27,162 nt of DNA, taken from a virus. The stretch lies in IMG/VR virus record IMGVR_UViG_3300007734_000535, positions 1-27,162 of that record; one strand, written 5' to 3'. The notes below the pieces were generated by a model, which was not told where the DNA came from, ran no database searches, and saw only the letters and a list, made by a program, of their open reading frames with translations. Below, piece by piece: positions 1-7,396 of the stretch. Position numbers and translations under genes: made by a program. Within the stretch, counting starts at the first letter, position 1. Each line of letters opens with the position of its first letter.

Positions 1-2
1 TT

Positions 3-71
3 GCAGCTAGTGAAACACCAGAGAATTCCGAAGCAACCGCTGAGGAGCAAACAAAAACACAGGAGGACATT
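3..71 (+). other. 3' part of protease-capsid linker, cut by window start
   Basis: The frame of the capsid gene at 72 is open upstream to the window edge and encodes the same Glu/Thr/Gln-rich linker as residues 149-171 of the complete fusion in copy 2 (14699-16279). Copy 1 therefore also belongs to a protease-capsid fusion whose protease half lies outside the window. AGGAGG at 61-66 lies within this linker. Confidence 0.85.
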
Positions 72-74
72 GTG
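61..74 (+). promoter_or_regulatory. Internal Shine-Dalgarno and GTG start for capsid protein
   Basis: A perfect AGGAGG (61-66) stands 5 nt before an in-frame GTG (72) inside the protease-capsid reading frame. In copy 2 the same AGGAGG (15201-15206) precedes TTG (15212) at the same spacing. The codon changes only between two legal start codons, as expected if initiation is selected. It would make capsid protein without the protease domain. Confidence 0.7.
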
Positions 75-1139
75 TCAGATACACAAACAGCTCCTATCGC
101 GACCGAAGCGGTAGAAGCTACAAAATCTGAGCCTGTGGCAATTCAAGCAACTCAACCAGTTGCTTACACAAAGCCACGCTCACCAATCAATTCACAAGCT
201 CGTTTCTTAGAGCATTCAATCAAAGCATCAATGGGCAGCCATGAGAGTGCATCTTATGTTGCATTAGCAAAAGATGAGGCAAAAAGAGTTTTAACTGCTG
301 CTGATGATAGCTTTACAACTAACCCAGCGTTTAAGCCAATTCAATATGTTTCAACAGTTATTGATACACAAATTGGCGCACGCGGTGCAATTGATGCAAT
401 TGGAACAAAGAGATTGCCAAATTTCGGAATGCAGGTTTCTGTTCCAAAAATTACCACAAATTCTACTGTCGCAAGCACCGGAGAAGGATCAGCACCATCT
501 GAAACAGGAATTGTTTCAAGTTATGTTGATTTGCCTGTAACCAAGTATGCAGGATTACAACGCTACAGCGTTGAGATTGCAGATAGAGCAGATCCATCTT
601 TTTATGATGCGATGCTTGAAAACCTTCGTAGATCTTACGCACAAGCTACTGAGGCAGCCGTAATTGCAGCACTTACATCAGGTGGCACACAATCAACAGC
701 AACATCAGCTGATCTTGATGGAATTGTTGCATTCGTAAAGACTGAAACACCTGCTGCATACCTTGCAACTGGTGAGTTAGCAACACGCTACATTGCTGGA
801 ACATCACAATGGGGCTTACTAATTGGCGCACAAGACAGTTCAAAGCGACCAGTATTTTCTGCAAGCCAACCATTTAATGCTGCTGGTTCAGTTTCAACAC
901 AGAGCCTACGCGGAAATGTTATGGGCTTGGATCTTTATGTTTCAAATAAGGCTGTATCTACAACAATTGATGAGAGCGCATTTATTGTCGTTCCATCAGC
1001 TGTTGCAATTTACGAAAGCCCAACACTACAACTAGCAACTAATGTTGTTACAAGTGGTGAGATTGAAATCATGCTTTACGGATACCTAGCAACTGGTGTT
1101 TTGGTTGCCGGTGGAGTTCGCCGCTATAACCTAACCTAA
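72..1139 (+). CDS. HK97-fold major capsid protein (C-terminal part of a protease-capsid fusion)
   Basis: The 355-aa product from the internal GTG forms the icosahedral shell. The sequence has the order of HK97-like major capsid proteins: an N-terminal Gln/Ala/Pro-rich arm (about residues 1-65), then a segment ending in SETGIVSSYVDL and the YAGLQRYSVEI motif (about 135-170), then the peripheral-domain half with DLDGIVAFV and a C-terminal GVRRYNLT. The frame continues upstream to the window edge, so this is also the C-terminal part of a fusion with an S78 prohead protease, seen complete at 14699. The downstream neighbour is a connector gene, separated by a structured 67-nt gap. Compared with copy 2 the protein differs mainly at residues 50-75, 115-140 and 280-300; the C-terminal half is the most conserved. 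Confidence 0.9.
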   Translation: MSDTQTAPIATEAVEATKSEPVAIQATQPVAYTKPRSPINSQARFLEHSIKASMGSHESASYVALAKDEAKRVLTAADDSFTTNPAFKPIQYVSTVIDTQIGARGAIDAIGTKRLPNFGMQVSVPKITTNSTVASTGEGSAPSETGIVSSYVDLPVTKYAGLQRYSVEIADRADPSFYDAMLENLRRSYAQATEAAVIAALTSGGTQSTATSADLDGIVAFVKTETPAAYLATGELATRYIAGTSQWGLLIGAQDSSKRPVFSASQPFNAAGSVSTQSLRGNVMGLDLYVSNKAVSTTIDESAFIVVPSAVAIYESPTLQLATNVVTSGEIEIMLYGYLATGVLVAGGVRRYNLT

Positions 1140-1206
1140 TAATGGTCATGCCTGTGGTTGCTCCCGATCACAGGCAGTTGCTCTAGGGAGACTTAAAGGA
1201 GATGAC
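1140..1206 (+). promoter_or_regulatory. Structured intergenic RNA: hairpin with possible H-type pseudoknot
   Basis: The stem TGCCTGTG (1149-1156) pairs with CACAGGCA (1169-1176). In copy 2 the stem is TGCCTGAG/CTCAGGCA, so pair T1155-A1170 is replaced by A-T: a compensatory change. Loop bases CTCCC (1161-1165) can pair with GGGAG (1186-1190), giving an H-type pseudoknot conserved in both copies. It ends 5 nt before the Shine-Dalgarno AAGGAG (1196-1201) of the connector gene at 1207. No T-tract follows, so it is not a canonical terminator. Control of translation or mRNA stability between capsid and connector is inference. Confidence 0.7.
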
Positions 1207-1779
1207 ATGCCAACCATAATTACAGCTGCACAGTTGCGAAGTGTGCTTGGTGTGTCATCTGCCTTGTATGACGACACTTATCTAAATCAAATAATAAATA
1301 CAGCTGAAACAGTTGTCTTGCCAATGCTTGCACAATATAAGAGTTTTGTGCAAAAAACTTCATTGACAGATAATGTCGCAACATTTACAACTTTAGGAAC
1401 ACATGAATTTACCGAAGGACAATCAGTCGTTATTGCCGGATGCCTTAGCCCATACAACGGAACTCGCACAGTATTGGCTGGCGATCTTACAGATACTACC
1501 TTTACAGCAGCGATCACAAATGCAAATGTATTGGAAGCTAATGTCATCCCATCCGGAACTGCTACCTTATCAAATGCAACGACTTATGTTGGAAACGCAG
1601 CAGTCGAAAGCGCAATCTACACAGTATCAGTAGAAGTATTTCAAGCAAGACTTGCTGGCGGAGGACAAATCGAAGGAGTAGATTTTACTGCAACTCCGTT
1701 TCGCATGGGGAGATCGCTTTACAATAAATGCGTAGGCCTGTTAGGTTCTTACATAGATCCCGAAGGCATGTGTCAATAA
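1207..1779 (+). CDS. Head-tail connector/adaptor protein (gp6-like)
   Basis: This 190-aa protein follows the capsid gene, where siphoviruses encode the adaptor ring that joins portal to tail. The N-terminal ~45 residues (AAQLRSVLGV, then a helix over 27-41) and the C-terminal ~55 residues (VEVFQARLAGGGQ to the end) resemble the helical halves of gp6-like connectors. Between them, about residues 57-117, lies a beta-rich, Thr/Gly-rich insert (FTEGQSVVIAG, PYNGTRTVL), which makes the protein longer than a minimal adaptor. The start is ATG with AAGGAG 5 nt upstream. The stop abuts the next gene. The insert varies most between copies, while the DNA of the last ~50 codons is nearly identical. Confidence 0.65.
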   Translation: MPTIITAAQLRSVLGVSSALYDDTYLNQIINTAETVVLPMLAQYKSFVQKTSLTDNVATFTTLGTHEFTEGQSVVIAGCLSPYNGTRTVLAGDLTDTTFTAAITNANVLEANVIPSGTATLSNATTYVGNAAVESAIYTVSVEVFQARLAGGGQIEGVDFTATPFRMGRSLYNKCVGLLGSYIDPEGMCQ

Positions 1780-2169
1780 ATGCCAGCATCAACAATTCTT
1801 TCACAAATTCGCACACCTTTAGCCACAGCTCTTGCTGGTGTTGCAGGAAACATTTATTCATTTGTGCCTGAAACTGTTATTCCACCAGCTGTCGTTTGCA
1901 TGCCGGATAGCCCATACATTGAATTAGAAACAATTAACAAATCTACTATTCACGCAAAACTCAATTACACAATCTCAGTTGCCGTTGCTTACAATAGCAA
2001 TCCTGCTTCATTGGATAATATCGAGCAACTAATAATGAGCGTTCTGGCAGTTATCCCAACAGGATATGTTGTCAGTTCAGTAGAAAGACCTACTGTTACA
2101 CAAGTTGGAGCAAGCACGCTGCTAATTGCAGATGTTCGAGTTTCTACCTACTACACACAAACCGCATAA
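1780..2169 (+). CDS. Probable tail terminator / tail completion protein
   Basis: A 129-aa protein beginning directly after the connector stop. It has an N-terminal helix (ILSQIRTPLATALAGV), a PDSPYIELE segment and alternating strand/helix segments ending in VRVSTYYTQTA. Size, position between connector and tail tube, and overall pattern fit the small alpha/beta tail-terminator proteins that cap the tail tube at the head side. The call rests on position and pattern, not on a diagnostic motif. Six residues differ from copy 2, and the DNA from about 1788 to 2070 is almost identical. Confidence 0.55.
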   Translation: MPASTILSQIRTPLATALAGVAGNIYSFVPETVIPPAVVCMPDSPYIELETINKSTIHAKLNYTISVAVAYNSNPASLDNIEQLIMSVLAVIPTGYVVSSVERPTVTQVGASTLLIADVRVSTYYTQTA

Positions 2170-2178
2170 GGAGAAATC

Positions 2179-2586
2179 ATGGCAACCACAGTAATAACCG
2201 GTCGCGATATTTCGTTGTCTTTCACAGGTGGAACAGACATCGAAGCGCAAGCGACTAGCGCAATTTTGACAAAGGTTTTAGAGCGACAGACCTATCAAAC
2301 ACTTGATGGCGAGGCTTACAAAACCACAAATGTATCAGCTACATTCGCACTAGAAATGTTAGCCGATTGGGGCAAGACAAGTTCCGTATGTGAGGCACTT
2401 TGGACTGCATGCGATACCGCACCAGATACAGACATTACAATTACATTAGTAAGTGCAACAGGCGCATCATTTTCATTTCCAATTAAGCCAAGTTACCCAA
2501 CAGTTGGTGGATCAGGAATGGATGCACAAACAGTTACTTATGAATTTTTAGTTACAGGTGGCGCAGTAACTGAAACATTTAGTTAA
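2179..2586 (+). CDS. Major tail tube protein
   Basis: A 135-aa, Thr/Ser/Ala-rich, beta-strand-rich protein lying between the tail terminator and the tail assembly chaperone, the usual place of the siphovirus tail tube subunit. The start is ATG with AAGGAG (2168-2173) upstream. ISLSFTGG near the N-terminus and SFPIKPSYPTVGGSGMDAQTV near the C-terminus are conserved with copy 2. The middle (residues 28-60) varies between copies, consistent with a surface-exposed region. The protein is short compared with many tube proteins and carries no Ig-like domain. Confidence 0.7.
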   Translation: MATTVITGRDISLSFTGGTDIEAQATSAILTKVLERQTYQTLDGEAYKTTNVSATFALEMLADWGKTSSVCEALWTACDTAPDTDITITLVSATGASFSFPIKPSYPTVGGSGMDAQTVTYEFLVTGGAVTETFS

Positions 2587-2606
2587 GATCTAACAACGGG
2601 AGCAAA

Positions 2607-2888
2607 ATGAAACTACCAATCACAATTGAATACAGCTCAGGCGAACAAGTTACTTATGTAGCCCAACCGCCTGAGTGGGCAAAATGGGAAAAGCAGACAG
2701 GACATACCATTGGTCAAGCAGCTGAGAAGTTGGGTGTTTGGGATCTTATGTTTTTGGCTTATCATGCTCATAAGCGTGAAGTTGCCGGAAGCAAACCAAT
2801 CAAACCAATGGATACTTGGATGGAAACAATAGCCGATGTGATTGTTGGTGATGGTGAAAACCCAAAAGCCACAAAGCAGGAAGCCTAA
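2607..2888 (+). CDS. Tail assembly chaperone, short form (gpG-like)
   Basis: A 93-aa product translated without frameshifting. It has an N-terminal beta part (LPITIEYSSGE) and a helical part with PPEWAKWEKQTGHT and VWDLMFLAYHAHKRE, as in tail assembly chaperones that hold the tape measure protein before tube polymerisation. Position between tail tube and tape measure agrees. Near its 3' end it contains the slippery heptamer CCCAAAA (2861-2867), which allows a longer frameshift product. Six residues differ from copy 2. Confidence 0.75.
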   Translation: MKLPITIEYSSGEQVTYVAQPPEWAKWEKQTGHTIGQAAEKLGVWDLMFLAYHAHKREVAGSKPIKPMDTWMETIADVIVGDGENPKATKQEA

Positions 2889-3001
2889 GCAGACTATTGG
2901 TTGAGTTGGCAATAGCCACACAAATACCAATGAGCGAATGGGTTGAAGCCGAGGACATTTTAACAGCGATCGAGATATTGGAGAAACGGAATGGCAACTA
3001 G
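2607..3001 (+). CDS. Tail assembly chaperone, -1 frameshift long form (gpGT-like)
   Basis: A -1 slip on C_CCA_AAA (2861-2867) takes ribosomes from 87 codons of the chaperone frame into a 44-codon extension ending at TAG 2999-3001, for about 131 aa. The extension is helical and acidic (LLVELAIATQIP, WVEAEDILTAIEILEKR), typical of the T-type extension of lambda GT-like chaperones. The -1 frame is open and conserved in copy 2 with only three residue changes (K3P, S23K, E24D of the extension). It overlaps the next gene's start (2991) by 11 nt. Frameshifting itself is inferred from the heptamer, open frame and family behaviour. Confidence 0.7.
2861..2867 (+). promoter_or_regulatory. -1 ribosomal frameshift slippery heptamer CCCAAAA
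   Basis: C_CCA_AAA is in the correct phase with the chaperone gene (codons AAC CCA AAA) and fits X_XXY_YYZ. It lies 7 codons before the short-form stop and is identical at 18008-18014. I did not identify a convincing downstream stimulatory structure by eye. Confidence 0.7.
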
Positions 3002-3503
3002 CACCGAACCTCTAATAGTTTATGACAAAAGAGAACTTGCTTCATTTGCTAGAGTAATTAAAAGCATGAGCGATATTGCTGTTGAGGAAACTAAGCGCAG
3101 AGTTGGCGAATTAGCACAAAGAGAATTAAATGAAATTCGCAATGTTGCTAAATCAAGAGGCAAAGTTTCTGATCGTGTTGCTCAAGGCGGTAAGGTAAAG
3201 AAATCCTCATTACTTGGCGAGATCTCATTTGGATTTGCTTCACAAAGATTTTCAGGTGGTGCAACAACTCAATTCAATACTCGCAATGATCCTAAAGGTA
3301 ATCGTAAAGGTATTGGTGCAGCATCAGAATTTGGTTCAGGTAAATATCCACAATTCCCAAGATGGTCAGGGCCGATGCCTAAAGGGCCGGGTTCAAGAGG
3401 TTGGTTTATTTATCCAACCATTAGACATTTACAACCTACAATTATTAAAGAGTTTGAGGAAATCATTCTAGATATAAAGAAGGAATTCTCTGATGGCAAG
3501 TAA
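2991..3503 (+). CDS. HK97 gp10-like minor head-tail / tail protein
   Basis: A 170-aa basic protein. It starts with helices (residues 14-55, rich in Arg/Glu) and has the motif GAASEFGSGKYPQFPRWSG (about 107-125) followed by GPGSRGWFIYPTIRHL (about 130-145). This combination resembles the HK97 gp10-like family, with its E-F/Y-G then a conserved Trp/Phe-Pro-Ile/Leu-R segment. It normally sits near the connector genes; here it sits after the chaperone. Only three residues differ from copy 2, so it is among the most constrained proteins. Its start overlaps the chaperone frameshift extension and its end overlaps the tape measure start by 11 nt. Confidence 0.55.
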   Translation: MATSTEPLIVYDKRELASFARVIKSMSDIAVEETKRRVGELAQRELNEIRNVAKSRGKVSDRVAQGGKVKKSSLLGEISFGFASQRFSGGATTQFNTRNDPKGNRKGIGAASEFGSGKYPQFPRWSGPMPKGPGSRGWFIYPTIRHLQPTIIKEFEEIILDIKKEFSDGK

Positions 3504-4788
3504 TAGTAGAACATTAACGCTTGCCTTAGCAGCTGATATTGATGGCTTAAAAAAAGGCTTAGATGACGCCAATAAGGTAGTCAATAAATCTGCCGATCAA
3601 ATCTCCGACTTTGGCAAAAAAGCAGCATTGGCATTTGCAGCCGTTGGAGCAGCAGCCACAGCATTTGCAGTATCAGCTGTAAAGGCAGCAGCCGAGGATG
3701 AGAAGGCTCGAAAGTCTTTAGAACAAACAATCAGAGCCAATACAAAGGCAACAGACGATCAGATCAAATCAATCGATACTTACATCACAAAGCAATCAAT
3801 TGCTACTGCAACTACCGATGATGTTTTAAGACCTGCATTTGCTCGATTAATTCGATCAACAAATGATGTTGCAAAGGCTCAAGATCTTTTGGCTTTATCT
3901 CAAGAAATTGCAACTGCCACCGGTAAGCCACTTGAGGTAATAACAAATGCTTTGGGCAAGAGTTTTGATGGACAAAATACAGCTCTTGGCAAACTTGGTT
4001 TAGGTATTGATGCCGCTACCCTCAAGACCAAATCTCATGAGGAAATCATGCAGATGCTTAAAGGAACTTATAAAGGCTTTATTGAAAATGAGGCAACTAA
4101 CGCAGAATTTAAGATGAGGCAATTAGAGATTGCATTCTCTGAAACCAAAGAACAAATTGGGAATGCTTTACTTCCAATCATGAAACAATTTGCTGATTAT
4201 TTGCTGGCAGTAGTTGTTCCTAATGTTCAGGCTTTGGCTGCTGGTTTGACTGGTGAGAGAAGCGTTACCGCTGGCATTACTGATGCAACGCAAGGAGCAT
4301 ACAAATTTGGTCAGCAATTAAAAGATACTTTGAAATTTATTATAAGCATTAAAGATGAATTAATTATTCTTGCTGGAATTATTGCAACTGTATTTGTTGC
4401 CAATAAAATTGCTGCTTTTGTTACTGCAATCCTTACATTAGTTTCGGCGATGAAAGCCTTGAGGACTGCTGCTGCTGGTGCTGCTATTGCTACCGCATTT
4501 GCAACCGGAGGAACATCTGTTGGATTGGCTTCCGCTGCTCTTGCTGGTATTGCTGCAACTTATGGTTTATCACAATTGGCTGGCGATCAAGGTTTATCTA
4601 TACCTCAAACTTCATTTGCTCAATCCTCAGGAGGAACTCCATTTGGTCAAGCAGGTGGCAACACTTACAACATTGCAGTCCAGTCAATCGATAGTGAAGG
4701 TGCTGCAAGAGCCGTTGCAAAGGTGTTAAATGACAGCGCATCAAGATCAGTTCCACAGCTGTTTAATAACGGCATCAAAGGCAACTAA
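3493..4788 (+). CDS. Tail tape measure protein
   Basis: At 431 aa this is the longest tail protein, located after the chaperone, and would set tail length. The N-terminal half is helical, with an Ala-rich hydrophobic run (about 43-65, KKAALAFAAVGAAATAF). KSFDGQNTALGKLGLGID and the following helix (to about residue 225) resemble tape measure proteins of small siphoviruses. A strongly hydrophobic segment (about 287-320, IILAGIIATVFVANK) and an Ala/Gly-rich tract follow. GTPFGQAGGNTYNI and SIDSEGAARAVAKVLN close the protein. At roughly 0.15 nm per residue this predicts a tail near 65 nm. Copy 2 is six residues shorter, in the Ala-rich/linker tract. Confidence 0.85.
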   Translation: MASNSRTLTLALAADIDGLKKGLDDANKVVNKSADQISDFGKKAALAFAAVGAAATAFAVSAVKAAAEDEKARKSLEQTIRANTKATDDQIKSIDTYITKQSIATATTDDVLRPAFARLIRSTNDVAKAQDLLALSQEIATATGKPLEVITNALGKSFDGQNTALGKLGLGIDAATLKTKSHEEIMQMLKGTYKGFIENEATNAEFKMRQLEIAFSETKEQIGNALLPIMKQFADYLLAVVVPNVQALAAGLTGERSVTAGITDATQGAYKFGQQLKDTLKFIISIKDELIILAGIIATVFVANKIAAFVTAILTLVSAMKALRTAAAGAAIATAFATGGTSVGLASAALAGIAATYGLSQLAGDQGLSIPQTSFAQSSGGTPFGQAGGNTYNIAVQSIDSEGAARAVAKVLNDSASRSVPQLFNNGIKGN

Positions 4789-6035
4789 TGACAGTCTGGA
4801 CACCAGATTGGAAACTTACTGTTGCAGGTGTTGATTACACAGATTTAACCATTAGCGACATTATTCATCAAGCAGGTCGGGATGATATTTATACGCAACC
4901 AAACCCATCTTATTTGCAATGCACAATTGTGGCTTTGGCTGGACAAACAATTGATTTTGATATTAATGATAGTTTGAGTTTGCAAGTTAAAAACAGCGCA
5001 GGAACTTATGTAAATCTATTTGGTGGAGATATAACCGATATTACTGTTGAGGTTGGGCGAACTGGATCAGTTGCAGCTGTTATTCAATACACCATTCTTG
5101 CAATGGGATCTTTAGTTAAATTAGCAAAAGAAATTTGGGATGGAAATATTCCTCAAGATGAAGATGGCGAACAAATCTATCAAATACTTTCTAGCGTATT
5201 GCTTGGGGCTTGGAATTCTGTGCCAGCAGCTTCCACTTGGGCAACTTATGACCCAACAGAAACTTGGGCAAATGCTGTCAATTTAGGACTTGGCGAAATT
5301 GATCGCCCAGGACTTTACACAATGCAACATCAACCAAGCACAACTGATACCATTTACAACATTGTTTCAAATATTGCTAACAGCGCATTTGGATACATTT
5401 ACGAGGACAATTCTGGAAATATTGGATATGCCGATCAAGACCATAGACAGACCTATTTGACCGCCAATGGATATGTAGATCTAACTGGTCATCATGCAAT
5501 TGGATCTGGATTAAGAACTACGAAAAAAGCAGCTGATGTTAGAAATGATATTTACATTAATTATGGCAATAATTATGGCTCACAAAAAACTGCCACGTCA
5601 GCGGCTTCCATCGCCCTTTATGGATATAAAGCCGAGAGTATAAATTCATTGATTCATGATGCTGCCGGTGCTCAAGAGGTTGCTGATCGATACATTAGCC
5701 TTCGAGCCTTTCCTCAGCCTTTATTTGATAGCATCACTTTCCCAATTACCAATCCAGAGATAGACAACTCAGATCGAGATAACCTATTAAGCATATTTAT
5801 GGGTATGCCTTTGAACATTTCCGAATTACCACTTCAAATCAATAATGGTCAATTTCAAGGATATGTTGAGGGCTGGAAATGGAGCACTCGATTTAATGAA
5901 TTGTTCCTGACGATCAATCTATCACCGGTCAGCTTTAGCCAAGTTTCAATGCGTTGGAATGCTGTGCCAATAGGCGAGGCATGGAACACTTTAAGCCCAA
6001 CTTTAACATGGGAATACGCTACAATCGTAGCCTGA
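4788..6035 (+). CDS. Minor tail / tail-tip (baseplate hub) protein
   Basis: A 415-aa protein directly after the tape measure (TAATG overlap), where siphoviruses encode distal tail and hub proteins. The beginning (TVWTPDWKLTVAGVDYTDLT) looks like the beta-rich start of tail-tip hub proteins. The middle has WANAVNLGLGEIDRPG and IANSAFGYIYEDNSGNIGYAD, a pattern of beta-domains that bind the central hub. The C-terminus repeats Trp-rich strands (RWNAVPIGEAWNTLSPTLTW). No enzymatic motif was found. The copies differ mostly at 100-230, with conserved C-terminal domains. Combining distal tail and hub roles in one gene is plausible in such a small genome. Confidence 0.65.
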   Translation: MTVWTPDWKLTVAGVDYTDLTISDIIHQAGRDDIYTQPNPSYLQCTIVALAGQTIDFDINDSLSLQVKNSAGTYVNLFGGDITDITVEVGRTGSVAAVIQYTILAMGSLVKLAKEIWDGNIPQDEDGEQIYQILSSVLLGAWNSVPAASTWATYDPTETWANAVNLGLGEIDRPGLYTMQHQPSTTDTIYNIVSNIANSAFGYIYEDNSGNIGYADQDHRQTYLTANGYVDLTGHHAIGSGLRTTKKAADVRNDIYINYGNNYGSQKTATSAASIALYGYKAESINSLIHDAAGAQEVADRYISLRAFPQPLFDSITFPITNPEIDNSDRDNLLSIFMGMPLNISELPLQINNGQFQGYVEGWKWSTRFNELFLTINLSPVSFSQVSMRWNAVPIGEAWNTLSPTLTWEYATIVA

Positions 6036-6048
6036 TAATAGGAGAAAA

Positions 6049-6777
6049 ATGGCAACTACTACAAACTATGGCTGGACAACGCCTGACGATACTGCGTTGG
6101 TTAAAGATGGTGCATCAGCAATTCGCACGCTTGGTTCATCTGTTGATACAACTACCAAAGCATTAAATCCAGAAACAACACTTGGTGATATTGCTTATCG
6201 ATCATCATCGGCAAATGTAAAAACTAGACTTGGAATTGGATCAACTGGTCAAGTTTTAACAGTATCTGGTGGCGTTCCTGCATGGCAAAGTATTTCAGCG
6301 GGTGGATTTACTGAACTTGCTTCTGGATCATTACCATCAAGCACAGAATTAAATCTAACTAGCATTTCAGGATCTTATAAGAATCTTCAGTTGGTTGTAA
6401 GAAATTTAACAACAAGTTCAAACCAAACTGTTAGAGTAAGATTTAATGGTGCAACAGGTGGATACCAAAACATCTCTGTTTATTATCCGGGTGGTGCAAT
6501 TGGCACAGCTACAACAAACGCATTTGATCCATATTATTTTGACATTAAAGCCGGTATTGGTTATGGCACTTTAGTAGTCAATGCTTACGATTATGCAAAC
6601 ACAGAGGGATACAAAATGTTTGATGGTCAGGCTTCTGTTTATAACACAAGCAATCAAGATGCAAACGCTTTTGCTTATGGTTGTTTGAGAGAATCACCAG
6701 CAATTACCAGCATTAAAGTATTTATAGCATCAGGAACATTCACCGCAGGAACTTATGCATTATATGGAGTTAAATAA
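6049..6777 (+). CDS. Tail fibre / receptor-binding protein
   Basis: A 242-aa, Ser/Thr/Gly-rich protein after the tail tip gene, with AGGAG upstream. The N-terminal ~40 residues (MATTTNYGWTTPDDTALVKD, then an Ala/Ile/Arg-rich helix) form the tail-attachment part and are shared with copy 2. LGIGSTGQVLTVSGGVPAW (about 61-79) resembles a fibre connector repeat. From about residue 40 the sequence is unrelated to copy 2 and ends in a beta-rich domain (about 90-242), the likely receptor-binding head. This conserved base with exchanged tip is what host-range modules look like. It overlaps the next gene by one nucleotide (TAATG). Confidence 0.75.
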   Translation: MATTTNYGWTTPDDTALVKDGASAIRTLGSSVDTTTKALNPETTLGDIAYRSSSANVKTRLGIGSTGQVLTVSGGVPAWQSISAGGFTELASGSLPSSTELNLTSISGSYKNLQLVVRNLTTSSNQTVRVRFNGATGGYQNISVYYPGGAIGTATTNAFDPYYFDIKAGIGYGTLVVNAYDYANTEGYKMFDGQASVYNTSNQDANAFAYGCLRESPAITSIKVFIASGTFTAGTYALYGVK

Positions 6778-6977
6778 TGAAAATAACTGAACACAATGTT
6801 GAAACTGGCGAAATCATTGAAAGAGATGCAACTGCCGAGGAATTGGCTCAATACGAACTAGATGCAGCAGAGCGAGAAGCACAATTGGCAGAAGCAGAAG
6901 CAAAAGCAACCGCTAAGGCTGAATTACTTGAGCGTTTAGGCATTACCGAGGATGAAGCAAAACTGCTCCTTGCGTAA
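6777..6977 (+). CDS. Small Ala/Glu-rich fibre-associated protein
   Basis: A 66-aa protein: MKITEHNVETGEIIERDAT, then an Ala/Glu-rich helical run (about 20-52), then a conserved tail LLERLGITEDEAKLLLA. Small proteins of this kind commonly follow fibre genes in phages and may help fibre assembly or attach to the baseplate; that role is inference. Copy 2 keeps only the C-terminal ~20 residues and has an unrelated 62-residue N-terminus, so the front of this gene travels with the fibre cassette. It overlaps the endolysin start by one nucleotide. Confidence 0.6.
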   Translation: MKITEHNVETGEIIERDATAEELAQYELDAAEREAQLAEAEAKATAKAELLERLGITEDEAKLLLA

Positions 6978-7396
6978 TGAAACCATTTTTATCTAAAGCT
7001 GCCGTTCAACTCCGGGAACAGATTGATGATTTATTCCCGGATCGCAGCCGTAAAAGTGATGGATGGATAGCCTCGGCACAACATCAAATGCGATCAAAGA
7101 TTTCGGATCACAACCCGCTTCCTTCGGGTGAAGTGTGTGCTATCGACATCACAGCAGATCTTGGCGCAGCTGAAGGAATATCCGCATATCTTGCTGATCA
7201 AATCCGCATTGCTGGCAAAACAGATAAGCGAATCAAATATGTAATTCATAATCATCATATTGCCAGCAAACTATTAAATTGGCGTTGGCGGAAATATAAG
7301 GGCGCATCACCGCACACAGCTCATGTGCATATTTCATTCCATCCAAATCAATCAGGCGAATTTTTCAACATCCCACTACTAGGAGGCAACGCATGA
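6977..7396 (+). CDS. M15-family peptidase endolysin
   Basis: A 139-aa zinc metallopeptidase-like protein, predicted to cut peptidoglycan peptide stems (D-Ala-D-Ala carboxypeptidase / L-Ala-D-Glu endopeptidase type) at lysis. The zinc-site pattern is SDHNP (His45), a downstream Asp57 in CAIDI, and a C-terminal H-x-H-x-S motif (His116/His118, HVHISF). There is no signal peptide or separate cell-wall binding domain; the length fits a minimal catalytic domain. It is translationally coupled to the small gene before it and overlaps the holin gene by 4 nt. Residues ~31-65 around the first ligands differ strongly from copy 2. Confidence 0.8.
   Translation: MKPFLSKAAVQLREQIDDLFPDRSRKSDGWIASAQHQMRSKISDHNPLPSGEVCAIDITADLGAAEGISAYLADQIRIAGKTDKRIKYVIHNHHIASKLLNWRWRKYKGASPHTAHVHISFHPNQSGEFFNIPLLGGNA

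Noticed and set aside
1149-1176. Hairpin after the capsid gene as an intrinsic terminator
   Set aside because: No T-tract follows the stem in either copy, and a possible pseudoknot partner lies downstream instead.
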